The position numbers and the translations under genes were made by a program. Positions 1-16,961 of a DNA stretch of 64,000 nt are shown piece by piece (within the stretch, counting starts at the first letter, position 1; every line of letters begins with the position of its first letter). The notes under the pieces are model-generated. The model searched no databases. It was not told the origin of the DNA and saw nothing but the letters and a program-made list of their open reading frames with translations. This DNA is from Elysia crispata (taxonomy: Eukaryota > Mollusca > Gastropoda > Plakobranchidae): contig JAWDGP010003545.1 of NCBI GenBank assembly GCA_033675545.1, positions 1,265,001 to 1,329,000 of the forward strand, given 5' to 3'.

Positions 1-47
1 CCCGGAATACAGATAGTGAGAACCGAAAAGTGGGAGTGGTGAAGCTA

Positions 48-510
48 ATGGTGTTGAGGTGAAGTTTGTGGTGATGATGAAGAAGATACGTTGTTGATGA
101 TGTTGTTAGTGATCATGGTTGAATTTTAGATGGGAGTGGTATGAAAGAAACATGTCAGTTCGGGCCAAAGTGGTTCAGACGAAAACTATGAGGATGGGGA
201 GGAGGATAGTGATAAGAACCGTGAAGATGTTTATAAGAATAAGACCGTTATCGATTATTGAAATAATGATTTCAGTGGTAGTATTAAAGATAATGACACT
301 GATAGCATTGGTAATTTGTGATAAATTATGATTGGATGAAGAAACAGCAATAACATTGATAGTAGTTGTGACGGTGGTTGTAAAAAAGATGTTGAATGAT
401 AATAATATGCAGCATTCTGATTGATTTTAAGTATGATGGTGATGGGATTGTAATGGAGATGTTGATGATTTGGTTGTAGTTAATAGGGTGAAATTGATAG
501 ATTAATGATG
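48..510. repeat. Degenerate TGATGR-type low-complexity tract
   Basis: The plus strand is loosely built from TGATGA, TGTTGATG and GGTGATG words with many substitutions. This looks like a decayed trinucleotide/hexanucleotide repeat. The open frame across it has no recognisable domain and is explained by the repeat composition. Confidence 0.5.
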
Positions 511-3385
<2,875 letters not shown>

Positions 3386-3646
3386 GGATCATTAATTATT
3401 CTAAAAGTAAGAACTAACAGCGGATCCTCTTTTTAATTTGAATGAAGACTGCCTAAGGAGAGAACTCACTTGAGTCGACTCCGAAAGCATGAAGTTGGAG
3501 CTAATGTGGATAGTGTTATCACGCAGAAAGAGCGACTATGCTTAAGTTAACACTTAAGACGTCGACTAAGCTACTGGGGAGTATGCGACATCAAACATTG
3601 ATAACACGCGTAGACACGAGCTGCACGCGAAAAGGAGATAAGGAAC

Positions 3647-6600
3647 CTTCTCTGAATTCTCGGCATCCACAGATTCTCCAATAGCTTCGATAGAAATCGA
3701 AGTTGGGCGTTTGATTTTTGTGGATGAGTTTCTCTCGAGCTTGGGTTCTGCGGCTTCTTCAACGAGTTCCTCCACGTCCGTAAGGGTATAACTGGCAGCT
3801 CGCGGGACTCCAGACTATCGTAAATCGGAGCCGAAAAGGAAAGAAACGTTTTATATGCGTCATTATGCCTGGAAATATTATTATTTACAGTTTGAGTGCT
3901 CATGGATGCCGAATACAGAACATAAGAAGAGATATATGGACTTGAAAAACGCCAGTTGAGAGTATATGAGAACAAAGTTTTAAAGATGTGTCTGACCATT
4001 TTCCTATCTATACTTACCTCCTTAATTTGATTACCTGATACCTTTTTTTTCATGGCGGTCCATAGCTTAGCTTAAAACGCACATTTTTCTTGTTGTTTTT
4101 TTTTCCTTTTTGTGTCAGATATGTATCGCAGTAGTAGCTATCTATGTAGTAGAAGTCAATTCAAAGGTCGGCTGTCGGTTGTAGCAAGAATTATACCCCG
4201 AATTTCAAAAGATCAGCATCGCTGTTACGGACGCCATATTGCTTACATCATCATCGAAGGCCTCCAGCTCTGGGGAGACTTCCTTCCTCTTTTTCTCTCT
4301 GCGGTATCTGGCGGCGTGGTGGAGTGGCGTAACGTTGTCATCCCCAGTCATCTGTACATCTGGTCACATAAAAAAAGCTTTTTATTGCATCAAATCTAGT
4401 TTGGACAGCGCGCTTTTATTTTAAAAATCTTAACCCTTATCATTAAAAAAATCAAATAGAATTTCATGTCAATAATTGAAGAAAAGACTAAGATCGTTAG
4501 GTCATCTATAGATAGGCGACTATAGTGCAAGCAACACACTCGAATTTTGAGGATTGTCCACCTACCTTGATCATAAGAGTTTTGAAACGGTAAAGAGATT
4601 TAGGAATATCTTGCTTTCAAACGTCGACATAAACGACTTTTTGCTCAAAAAATTGCTTCCTTACTTTTATCCTTACCTAACTCTTTTAAAGAAGTTAATT
4701 GGCGTAGATTTGTTAGGGCTTTATGCATAGTTCTTTATATTTTGGGCTGATTGATCGGCGATAAGATTGCCTGCGTCATCATTGATTTGGATCCTCCGGC
4801 TGTAGATCATAAATGATCATAATATCTCAAGATTTAAATATTAGCTTGTGTAAAACAAGGAGAAAGAAACTCAGGATGCGTTCTGTAGAGAGTCATCAAA
4901 GAAGCAAACAATTGTTAAAAACCACACACGAAGTTTTATCTAATCCTTATTTCGTAATACATGTACATACTTCACATTTTCTATCAGGAAGATCACTGGA
5001 TATTTTGGTAGATAGGTTCTCAGTACAGTTTGCATAATTATAATTATATCCATAATGTTTACTGCTCGCATGCACATTTACTATGTTTCTGTCGGGAAAA
5101 GGAGAGCTGTAAAGAAAATAACCCAAACTCATGCACGACAATGTTAGTGAGGGGGACTTTTTGATTAACCATCATTTTCTTTGGAAAAGGGAAAGAAGAT
5201 CACTTTTTATCATAACAATAAGTGCAATGAAAAGATTATGAATCGACATAGTTTATGTCACTCTCAAATGCTAGGCCCTCTCTTCCTCATCTATATAACG
5301 CAATAATTGTGCCACAGGATTTTCAATTGGAATAATACTCCGTTCCAATTCAAGTAGTCTTGACCACTTGTTCTTTAAGTAGGGCTGTCCCAATGATGGA
5401 GCGAACCACTTAAACACATCTATGTAAAGTACAGCTAAACACATCTATGTAAAGTACAGCTAAACACATCTATGTAAAGTACAGCTAAACACATCTATGT
5501 AAAGTACAGCTAAACATATCTATGTAAAGTACAGCGACAGCAGCCTCTTTGGTATACGGTAAAGATCAAGGCACAACTTACTAGCCCCAGCCTGCACGAG
5601 CAGTTTGACCACGCTGAGATGGTTGTAGCGGGCAGCGTAGTGTAGAGGTGTGAGGTCGTCCTCGTCATACTGGTTCACCCTCTTCCTTGCGTGGGAGTCC
5701 AGATTCTGAAGCAGGATCTTCATGTTATACTCGTCCCCGTCTCGAGCACACTGAAAAAACAATTTTTTTTGAGTTCTTACTGTTTTAAAAACCCATAACT
5801 TTCTTTTCCTAAAGCTTTGCAAAGTCATAGAATATAGTGACAAAGCAGCATTTAGGTAGGCCGAAAAATTAGGAGGGAAAAGGCAAGATATGGAAGTCCA
5901 ATTCATTTTAGTTCGATCTAGATTAGGGTGAGTGAAAAGGACACACTCTCGTGTACTTTCTTCATGTAGATTTTAGTTCAGTTCGTTGATCTCGATATAC
6001 TCTCAGGTAACTTGAAACAAAACAGCCTTTTTTGTTATTTTACATGAGAAATTCGAAGTAAAAAATGCCAGCTCAAGTCAATTGCTTAACAGATCCAATG
6101 GTCCATTAAAATATATTTGTTAGGTCCGAATGGCACCAGATCATTTGCAAGGTACATGTACTTTATTCTTGTTCGTTTTGGAGCAGTGGCACAAATATAA
6201 CCTTGTACTGGATCTTTGGACATTCCTTTGGAGTAAAATGTGTGTCGTGGAAGAATAAAGGGTGATCTAGCCAGCCTACTATATGAATGCTTTCAACAAA
6301 TAATTGCCGCTTTGACATGAAATGTTCCAGTTTATTCCACGTTATGGCTCGTCGTATGACCTTTGGGGATCTCTCTTAGCTATTCACTCGTTTCAACCAC
6401 ATGTTAGCACTTTGTGTGTCTAGTTTGGGGAAGGGTGTGTGTATGTATATGGAGAAGGGGTGCATGTCAATGAACTACCATTAGTAGGGCTGATTTGCAT
6501 AAATTGAAAGTCAAGCAAAATCGTAAGTAGAGAGGGTTTTTTCATTTGACATCCTCGGGGTGCCAGAAGAGGAGCAAGGAGGAGGTCCAAGTTTCGACCA

Positions 6601-9228
6601 TCAGCTGGACCATCGAGTAAAGCCGAATCCCATCTTTAGCCCCATCATTGGTTTGGGGAAAAGAATCTCTCGCCAGAGAAGATTCTACGCGAAACTCAGG
6701 GGTGTTAACACTAAGAAACTTATACAACGTAAGCATTTAATGCCATATCAACAGGTCAATTGGCTTTTAAACTTTAATGCGACACAAGAAAGTTGTCTGT
6801 AGATGTAAATAGATCAATGCAAAAGACAAATCATGTTTCGCACGATAGCTCAATGTGAAATTAGCTATTATAGTTTTACTCAGTTAGTTTCTTGCCCCCT
6901 CCCCCCCTTTCTGCAACTGGTGTACTATTCTATCTAATTGAGTGAACAAATTCAAGCATGTATGCTTGCCTGATGAAGTGTCAAATTGAGGGTCTCTGTA
7001 GCCTCTGGCATCTTGAGGTCTGGGCCGATGGGAGGTAACTCTCCCATCGCGTTGCCCGGATTGGTTGCCATGTTGACAAGCTCCAGGATGCCAGTGCCAC
7101 TGGCGGGCCGACTGTGGAACAAGCGATGAACAAAATCCATTAATGGAGAGCATTTTATGGCTTAAAGAGTCGATTGGATTCCTAACGTTGATTTTCTTTT
7201 CCAAAATAATTAACAAGACATACTCAAAAAGTTTTTGTTATCTGAAGACAGTCGTTTAAAACCTACCTACTCCATAATTAAAAACAGACAAAAAAAGTTC
7301 CTTAAAAAAGCACTTAATCTTGGTTTTTTTTTCCTCAAATTGAAAGTAGAAATAAGAATATGTTTACAATTTTGCATTTGAAGAAAGAAAAGAACAAAAA
7401 AAAATAGAAAAAGAAAGAAACACACATACATACACGCGCGATGAAAATTATGAAAAGTGTAGAATCGTTGCACGAGTATTTGACGAATTTCTCTGGTCTC
7501 TGGTTATTCATGCTGCAGTTTCGGCCGACATTAGATTTCCATTATTGTGTTAATTTACACAGATGTGTGATAAAAATGAAGCAGATCATGTTGCTATGCA
7601 ACATAAAAGTTTGAATTAGAAAGACAGGATAAGTTAAAAAACATGCTACCTAAGCAAATCATATAGCTTGAACCCATTTGGGAATTGGTGTGGTAGTTAT
7701 TTAGTGATCAAGAATAAAGTTTCATTATATACTGAACCATGAAATGGTGCAGACATTATTTAAAAGGTATGAATTACGCCCAGAGAGAAAAGCATAGGGA
7801 AAAGATAGAAAGAAGGATGTTTGAAGTAAAAAAATGCGCTCAAATATCTTCGTAATAATGTTGATTGCACGAAACTCAATCCGTTAAAGAGAGTTGTCCC
7901 AATTTAACAATAAAAGAAAATTGATCGCTATTTTTTATGATGACAACTCAAACCTTGCATTATTGTTTCCTCAAATAATAAGCCTTCTTATAATAATTAA
8001 AAAAAACGGTTATCCTGCTCTACAGAACTTTTAGATTACATCTGTTAAATAATATAAGCTTTAGACTATCTTTTTTTCCATCTTGTTTTTTTTTCTGTTT
8101 GTGATCAATGATAGGCAAAACGCGCAACTGAATATCAAAATAAACAAAGAACAAAAAGCCTTACGTTTGATCATACGCAACAATCACTCTTGCACCTCAG
8201 TAATAAAGCACTACAAACTTCAAATGTTCAGAAAGGCGTAGCTATGTGGTAAATCACAAAACTCCCTCTATATATGACATCAAACTGGCTATTTTTTTTT
8301 CACTATCGCAAATTAATTTTGCAACTGTATGAATTTAACAGCAAAAAATGATTATGCAAAGAGTGAAATCAGTCTGATACTACATGTAAGTGATATCACT
8401 CCGACATTAAAAGTGTGCGACAGCGAAAAGCATCTGGACACCAAATGAAGGAATGGTTCTAAATACGCAGAAGAACGACTTGATCCTAATTAGTGGGCTG
8501 ATACGTTTGGAAAGTCCGTGGTTTAAGCCAAACTTGTATGAATATAATATAACTGACTACACAAGGTTTGGAGGTATTCGACTCAAAGAAATCAATCGAT
8601 TGGGCACAGGTCTATGTGATCACTTCAGACTTATGGCACTTTGGAAGACAGTAATATTACTGTGGAATTTGGCTATGTCTTTCTTATTTTAATCCTTTTG
8701 CTTGAGTTTTTATACGAAATGTCCATAGATAGAAATAGAAATCAATTAATAAACTAGGGATGCAAAGAAATTAAAAGCGTTGTTTAATTATTCCTTTGTC
8801 TCTTTCTTTCTTTCTTTTTTTTTTTTTAAGGAAATGGTTCCTTTAGAGAGTATCTTAAAATGCAGATAGGCAATCCTCTTCTGGGTTATTTCTTCTTTTA
8901 TAGTTAGCTTAAAGCATTCATATAAGCAGCCTATTTCATTTATTTCAGAAGGAGGTTTATGAGCACGATCATGATTGTTCCTACATCAAACGTTGAATAA
9001 AAAGATTCATACCTCGAACTGTTTGCACTAAAGCTACAAGAACCAATCTTGGCTGCCTTTCTTTGCTCATCGCTTTAAAGCACTTTTTATCGGGTTACGT
9101 GTCATGCGCTGTGCCATTGTTGTGTTATGATCTTGAATAATTAGTGGTTATCGCGCGAGTTAGAAACCAAATAATAGGCCAGCCCGAGTGTCTGATTCAT
9201 AAAACTAATACAATATTGTATATTATAG

Positions 9229-9314
<86 letters not shown>

Positions 9315-9847
9315 ACACGTGGTGCACAATGTTTTGTAAGAATGAGACTTTTACTTATTGCTCTAACATGTCTACATTTTATTGCATTGTGGAGTTAACT
9401 TCACTATAAGAGATTTTAGAGGATGCAGGTCATTAAATTTGTATTAATAAATAACACCAACAGCCAAAAGGAAACTTGAAAGGACGTGTTTTGTAACACC
9501 ACTTTTCGAACGCCAATCATGAAAAAATACAATTTTGAATTCGAGAAATCGATTTGTGCATGTAGACTTACTCTTTTTTTCATTTTGAGTACAAAATAAA
9601 AGAATGACAACATGGATCTAAAGTTATACCTTTTAATCAAAGAATGAAATAAGAAACATCAACACGAGCCTGGAAAATCCTAGTACATACATAGAATCAC
9701 TCCGGAGCTATTGGTCCACTGCACGAGACACATAGTAGAGCCTACCTATCACACTTGGCAAACGGGATCGATAAATCGAGACATTCACACCACGCGTTTA
9801 GGGAAAAAAAAAGAGAAAGAGAGAGTAACATAGAAAGCGAGAGGAAT

Positions 9848-9931
<84 letters not shown>

Positions 9932-11631
9932 GTAAGCGTAAAATCTGGAGGCAGTCATCCGTATAGGGCACATTCCTGTAAAGCTCCCTTTCTTGATCAA
10001 TGATTTGGTGCCAACGCTACAAATTTAAAGTGTTCAAAATGATCAATACAGTTCTTTTTTGTTTGCAATAAAAATCAATACTAAAGTATCGTCTAGCCTG
10101 TTGAGAATGATCCATTTTGTGTTTATATACTTTGTTTACCATGAACTTAGTAAAGTTTATTAGTTAAACGATGACGGCCTAGCTAGATCGATTCGATCAA
10201 TAATCCACTATGTCGACTACTGGTTGCTCGTTGGTATGGTTTAGCAATGCGCTGAACAAAGTGGTTTCATTGTTTTTGTTTTGTTTTGTTTTTTTACTCA
10301 AATGAAGCTATTCATGTAAGTCAAACCTATTAGCATCGACAGCTTCACAGGCCAACACAAAATATCCTATATATAATCGTACCATAACAAATCAAATCTA
10401 ATGCAACACACCCTACAAATGTGGCTGTGTTATGGGGCTCTGTGCTTAAACGCCTTTTGTTGACATACACCAAACATTGGATTCAGAGATCTTAAACAAG
10501 GCTATCGGCGAACGAACCACAGGGTACTGAGAGAGAATCCCAACAGCGATAACATTTCAGCTGGTTAAAGTCACTGCAGCAAAAGGGGGTAAAGGAGGTA
10601 GCACAAACAGCCACATCGGCCTCATACAGGCAACGACATTTGATTTTATGAAGACTAGCAGAATCACAGTTCCTACTAGATTATTTACCCTGTTCAACTG
10701 GTTGTAGAAGAAAGACGGCGGCAAAGTAAAAACTGCAAATGGTCTGGTGTTATTATAAACTATCTTATTATCATAACACTTTTTTCTCTATCTGTAAATT
10801 ATTCTCATAACAAAGAGATAAAAAGAGATGTTTACAGATCGCAGAAATAAGAAGACATAAACACTAAATAATTCATGCGCAAAAAAAATAAAAACTGTTG
10901 TCGTGAAAAAAGGTAATAGCAGATGCGATAGCGAAAAGAGTAAGTAAAAGAACTTGTAGGAGTTTGAAATATACTCCAAATTGCTCGCCTAGACAAACAG
11001 ATCATAAGTTATGCCCGACTAAGCTGCTATGAAAATATTAAATTTTGCACGTACCATATATTATAAAATGACTGTATATGAACTGATTCTGTGGGAATGG
11101 AATTGAAAATAAAATCCAAAAAATATAGACTTAATTTGTTATTTCTCCATAATAATCTTGAAACAAATCTACGAACCTGTTTTGTGGCTGGTCTTTGATC
11201 AATGGAGATAGGTGATTAGGGTCCCCGTCCATATTTTGGTCCGATCCAGCCTGCACCGGAGGTTGTGAGTCTTCAGAACTGCCAGCCCGTCGACCCTTGG
11301 CGCTGATCTCTGGGACTTCAGTTCCTTCCAAGTCGTCCTCGGTTCCGCTTGGCTTCCGCTGGCGGATCTCTGATTCCACTGATCTTGGTGGATGACCGCT
11401 GTTCGGGCCACGGAATATTGGGATCGTCGTGGTGAAATTGCCCGGACCTGCGGCGGAGTTTCCCGATTCATTTTCGTTCAGGGGAGACGCCATGTTGGCT
11501 GAGTTTATGGAAGGGTTAATTCCAATTGTGGATACTGCACTATCTGGCCTAGCGCCAGACATGTCTATGGTGAAAAGTTTAGTTCTGCTTGGTGTTTTCT
11601 CAAGAGCTGGGGCAACACGGCCCCTTGGCAT
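3647..11631 (-). CDS. Ankyrin-repeat protein, N-terminal exons (TRPA-channel-like?), 3' part outside window
   Basis: Five exons join in frame on the minus strand: 11631-11177, 7111-6970, 5750-5582, 4359-4247 and, less surely, 3814-3647. They encode about 349 residues. Residues 1-199 are Ser/Pro/Gly-rich and look disordered. Ankyrin repeats follow, with TPLHYAA near residue 233 and TPLHHAA near 266, then a charged Glu-rich linker of about 80 residues. The start ATG has A at -3 and an in-frame TGA seven codons upstream. The second intron uses a GC donor (CAG/GCAAGC), yet phase is kept across it. The acidic insertion after an ANK repeat and the long N-tail recall invertebrate TRPA channels, whose six transmembrane segments would lie beyond the left edge. 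None are visible here, so the family call is inference; a generic ankyrin protein remains possible. The last exon has a weak donor (GTTCCT). Confidence 0.72.
5411..5535. repeat. 25-bp minisatellite, five copies
   Basis: Five nearly identical 25-base units, each starting TAAACACATC or TAAACATATC and ending GTACAGC. The array lies in the intron about 41 bases beyond the donor of the exon ending at 5582 on the minus strand. Confidence 0.95.
9231..9313. repeat. (ATT)n microsatellite
   Basis: About 83 bases of perfect ATT trinucleotide. It creates poly-Tyr and poly-Ile open frames on the two strands, which are not genes. Confidence 0.98.
9852..9929. repeat. (GA)n microsatellite
   Basis: About 78 bases of GA on the plus strand, preceded by an imperfect GA-rich stretch from about 9808. 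It lies inside intron 1 of the ankyrin gene. Confidence 0.98.
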
Positions 11632-14610
11632 AGTGTGTTGATCCTCTATTCAGTAACACAAAACACTGATCTTTGATATCTGAAACACAATTTTTTTTCA
11701 AGGATACAATTTTAAGCCATAGTGATTAATAGTAATGGGAGGTGGAGGAATGCAATTGATGGTTTTTATCGTGACGATATGTCGATAACAAAATTAGCGA
11801 GTGCATCAAGAGCAGTATTGGAGCAGAAGTAAAACGCTGTTTTACAAAACCAACAGCATTCTCATCTAAAAGCAATGCCGATTCTCTTACGAAAGTTACT
11901 GTGAATAAAACCCTCAAGTAAAATAAGGGCGAACTGAAAAATGCGTTATTTTCCTGTGCTGCTTTAATCATGTTTATGAAAGTAAAATAGCTGCTCCTAA
12001 AACATTAACACTTAAAGAAATTAGAAGCAATTTTATTTAACTCAACAAAGAAGAATATTTTCGAATCGTTTGCTTTATCTGAAATATTAAAGATTGGAGT
12101 CAATAACGACCTTTTAATCACCGTTTTTTATTTAAAAAAAAAAAAAACAGGAGAGCCGAAGATTCCATGTCCAAATTATTCTACATTATATGATTTGGAA
12201 GATACTGTTTCGGAAAGTCGTATCTGCTACTGTCTTAAAACGCAAAAATCAAGTTGAGGGTTAAATTTCATACAAAGTTTACTCCGGATCTGATTATAAC
12301 TCCATCGCATTTAAGGTTGAATAACAGCTTAGCGTATCAGACTCACAGGGTCATAATTCAGGCATTCATTCATAAAAATGTATAGTGGGTTTGGCATAAA
12401 ACAATAGTCAGAACAAAAGCTTTATAACTAAAGTGGTGCAGAGCTAGATAAAAAGCTTCTTGTCACTCAGTTCCTTTTTCATGAGAACTGATTTAAAAAA
12501 AACTATCCATTACCAAATTTGGAACATCGTAAAGAGGCATTGTTTGTCTTGTGCTTTTTTCGATAATAATATTATAATTCAATATCGTTCCTATATAAAG
12601 AAGTCACCCGGAGTCAGACGGGAAACCACTGTCTCCATATAAGATTCTTAAGGAAACTTAGGAATCCCAAACTAGTAACAGATCTAATTCAAAGAAATTG
12701 AAAACCTACTACATTGACTTTTTTCCAGTTACGTTGTCACAGTGGAAGCCGAACATGCGAAGACGATTGTAATAAAAAAAAATGAAACGGTAAAAGTAAT
12801 TACATGACCTCAATGTGAACGTAGATGACACAAAACATACAATAATAAATAAAACATAGATGGTTAGGAAACACAATTATATAAGAGGTTACCCATTGTT
12901 GAGTTATAAAGACCATAACGAACACCTTAAGAAAATACCGAATCAACACTCAACCAACATACAACGAAATAGTTGACAAAAATTGGCTGGTTTTTTTTTT
13001 AATTTGAAATTGCAATCATTATTTCTGAAATCTTGCTACCCACAATCGGAGCGCAGATCTGCGAATATTCTGGAAGCCTATTTTGTTCTATGCATTTCCA
13101 GCCTTCCCTGTCCCTTCTTTTTTTTTCTTCTCTGCCTCTTAAGCCACCTCTCGTCTCTTCTTTCTTTCTCTCCTCTTCGCTACATATAGTTTTATTGGAG
13201 TTGCAAGCGAGAAAGACTGGCTAATTTGTGCCCTTATTCTACGCAATTTCTTTCTTTTTCATCTTCTTTGAAAATGACTTTTAGGGTGCTTTCCGAAGAA
13301 TTTTGTCCAAGTCTGCTTTTTTTTTACTTTCTTTCCAGCTGTCAATATCCATATTTTTATCGAAGCAGTTTAAACAATTGGCTCGTAGTTGATGACTGTA
13401 AAAGTTTTTATGAACTTCTTTATAATCGTTTGTTATTTTTATTTAACGTATCCTTATTATTTGTCTTCCATATTGTCAGCTTAACAAATCATGCGGATCT
13501 CTTCCAATGGGGGATTTTACCTTATAAGATATATGTGATATATGTTGTTCCTCTTCTTTACTGTAAGACAGAACATAGATGTCATCCACTCCCTCTTCAG
13601 CTAACAGCTGAAGAGACAGATGTATTCCATTTGTTATACCTTTTTACCCGTATTTGTGCAACTGATTTCTAGCAAAACCAGGTGTGGGTAGACAGGGTAT
13701 ATGTATCTTTGTTTAACACCTGTAGCAATTCCAATACTTTCTCCTAAATGTATTGACGCAGGTTTAGACCAAGTTCATGTCTACATGTTTCTCTCACTTC
13801 AGAACGTAATTTTGCTCTTGATACGCATGCAGAACCAACTTTGTTTTTTTTTCCTCTGTGAATAATTGCAGCCTTGGACAGCTGATTATCTTGTTAAATA
13901 TATAAAAATTATTATAACAGACTGCAATATGGTAACAAAATATACGATAATATAATGGTCTCCGCATTTCATAGATCCTCGAGTCTGTTTTATAAGTAAA
14001 GTGCTGACTATCAAGATTAAAGAAGCGAAGTTGTTAAATAAAAAAATGCTACAACCCCTGAAAATGCTTTTAGATGGGGCAATAGCCCCAATACAAAACA
14101 AATTCTATTCTTTGATTTAAACTAGCATCGACTTTTTGCAGTGGATTTGTAAGCTTGGCGCTCATTGTTTTGAAGACTTTCGGCTCCATAATCGTTGCGA
14201 AAGACTGGTTATATTAATTTAAGAGTTGCCTACTATGTTAATCATAGGAATATTAGGTTAGGCAAAATTTTTCATAGCAGATACACAAAGAAACAGATAA
14301 ATAGGTAGACTTATTGATTCATTGATGAAGAACTTAAGATAAGATAATGATTGATAAATGGATGAACGTATGAATGAATTAACAAATTCATAATTAGATA
14401 AATCAATGGAAGGATAAGGTATTTCAAGGAATTGTAAGAACTAGGGCTTACTGAAAGCAAAATTAACAATAGTTAAGCAGACGGGCAGGTAATAAGTAAA
14501 ACATGCGAAATGCAGTGTCAGAAAAAGGTATGATCCAATCTTTTTTTTTTAAACCATAAATTTATCATAACAGGCCTAATTAACTTCACGAGTCTAAAAC
14601 TCCTTACTGG

Positions 14611-14913
14611 CCTCTTTGCTACCTTGAGCAGCTTTCTTTTACATCAAGAAAATAAATGTATAAATTTATACATTCACTGCTTTATAGATTAATATTTGCG
14701 TTGGTTAAGGTCCAATTTTCACGGACATAATTATCTTGCAAAGCTAGATATTTACCCTACTTGCCTCTTTGCTACCTTGAGCAGCTTTCTTTTACATCAA
14801 GAAAATAAACGCTTCAATCATTTATACATTCACTGCTTTATAGATTAATATTTGCGTTGGTTAAGGTCCAATTTTCACGGACATAATTATCTTGCAAAGC
14901 TAGATATTTACCC
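14611..14913. repeat. Tandem duplication, about 153-bp period, two copies
   Basis: The block starting CCTCTTTGCTACCTTGAGCA at 14611 recurs at 14764. Both copies end in GATATTTACCC, at 14757 and 14913. The copies differ mainly by small changes near the middle, around AAATGTATAAATT versus AAACGCTTCAATC, so the duplication is fairly young. Confidence 0.95.
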
Positions 14914-16450
14914 AACAAAGCTAAAAAGAAAAAAGAAAAAGAGTATAACTCATATCATGTATAGCAGTATTTATCGTCCAGTTGAATCAAATTATAGAAT
15001 CCATGGAAAATAGTTTTACTTACTTGATCCTAGTGCCATGTCTGGAGAAGTCAATAGTAACATTCTTTTCTAATACATTACAAATTTCCTGTTAAAACAC
15101 TAATTACTATCCAGAACCGTCCACAAAGGTTTGCAAGGGAAATAAAATTAGATGTAGTAAAAGTTCTAAGCGAAAAACTTCTTTAGAAATTGATATTTTC
15201 CATTCAGATTCATTTCATTCTTTTCTTCCTCAGTTAGAACTGAACCATTTCGGTTTTCTGCTGCCAGTCCTGTTCCAGTAACAACGCAAATTTTTCATGT
15301 CTAATTACACAAGGAATGTTATGCAGGTGGAATTGGCTGATACTTCTTCACCTTGAGAGTGACATAACTGAACCATAGGTCTACAGTAAGTTTTTCACCT
15401 ATTCACTTCAGAATGCTATGAAAAGACTTTAAGCGAGTAGGTATCCAGAATGGGGTGACAGTAAGCTCAACAGTGTCGTCCTACCCGTTATTAACATTGG
15501 AAGCCTGGCTACAAAACAGGTCAGGGAGCGGTCAAATTCTTTGAGCTGTACCCAGTACCCAAGGCTATGCCTCCCTTTCTGGTTATTTTTGTTTGGCCTC
15601 TGAAGGCCCCATTTCTACCAGAGTGCTAAAGCAAAGCAGTCATGCCTGACGACCTTTGATTTATGTGCCCTTAAGCTGCACAACATTTGACCGTATAAAA
15701 TGAAACATAGATAGGTTTACAAAAATCCAATTGAATGAGAAGAAAAGCTGATATCGTTGTTGGTTCTAAATAATTTAGTGACACCACAGCTCATGTGCCG
15801 CAAATGTCACATCAAGCAGTGAGATGCTCACAAACCCCAAAGCCGAATAAAAACAAGCTTGTTCTAAAATTAATTAAATGCTCTATTTGGTATAATCTCC
15901 CAGCTGAAGGACAATAAACGATGCATTATAAATTTATATAGAACCAGTAACAAATCGTTGTTGAGGGAGTAAAATCATGACTGTTTTTACCGCAGCCTAA
16001 TAAAATACACGTAGGATACATGTATCTGTTTCTCGCCAAAAAGACGCCCATTAAAAAATGAGCAATTTTATAACTATAGGCATTTTGAAAAAAAAATTTA
16101 AAAAGGTTTTATTTATACAAAGTTACAAAGAATATATATGTAGTTAGATGGGTTAATATATTCAGTGGTAGGCCTATAACCTGAAAAAAGTGCTTTTGCA
16201 ATTTATTTCATTTATCTTGTATGGTAGCTTTATGATAACCTTTGATTTTATCATTGATATTTATTTTTAATTCGATTAACTTTAGGAGATATGTTGTTTC
16301 ATTTTTCTTTACTTTCAATTTTCTCTTATTTCTGTTCAAAACAAGATTTTCATTCTGAAGTAAACCTTCAAAAGTCTCTTGTTCTTTAACCTTTCATCAG
16401 ATTTTACTTCAAGTCATGAACAACAATTTCCTTTTTCAGTTTTAATATTC

Positions 16451-16556
<106 letters not shown>

Positions 16557-16961
16557 ACTCGTACCTACGTGGCATTGCAGCTGTAAAAAAAGGCAACACT
16601 GACAATCATTATTATAGGCCCTAGGTCTGTTTGCTTATTCCCTTCTTTTATCGTTAGTTTTGTTTATGTAGGTTTTTCATTTTTATTTTCTTCAACATCG
16701 AAAAGACAACTCATTCACTGATTAAGAATATTTTTTCTTGTGGACAATTTCGAGCTGTTATTTCATCAAAACAAACATCCCATGATTTCTACCTAAATGA
16801 AAAAAACTATATAAATAGTGTCATACATGTATTAAATTTAATATTTTGCCTCACCTCTATTCTTGAAATTTACATACCAGTGAAAGCTAAGCTAAGAATT
16901 TTAAAAGTTGCGAAATAAAAGTTACGCCTCCAATTTTTAAAGATTCATATATTTTACAGTG

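Larger units (their letters stand above)
7112..11176. other. Intron 1 of the ankyrin gene
   Basis: AT-rich sequence holding an (ATT)n and a (GA)n microsatellite. No other coding signal was seen on either strand; the small open frames here have no domain. Confidence 0.6.

Noticed and set aside
3571-4053. 160-codon minus-strand frame overlapping the last ankyrin exon
   Set aside because: It is a different frame from the one that joins to the upstream exon, and it has no domain.
9141-9398. Poly-Ile and poly-Tyr frames
   Set aside because: Artefacts of the (ATT)n tract.
13226-13672. 148-codon plus-strand frame rich in Phe/Leu/Ser
   Set aside because: Hydrophobic by composition (T-rich DNA). 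No signal-peptide-to-domain structure, no neighbouring exons.
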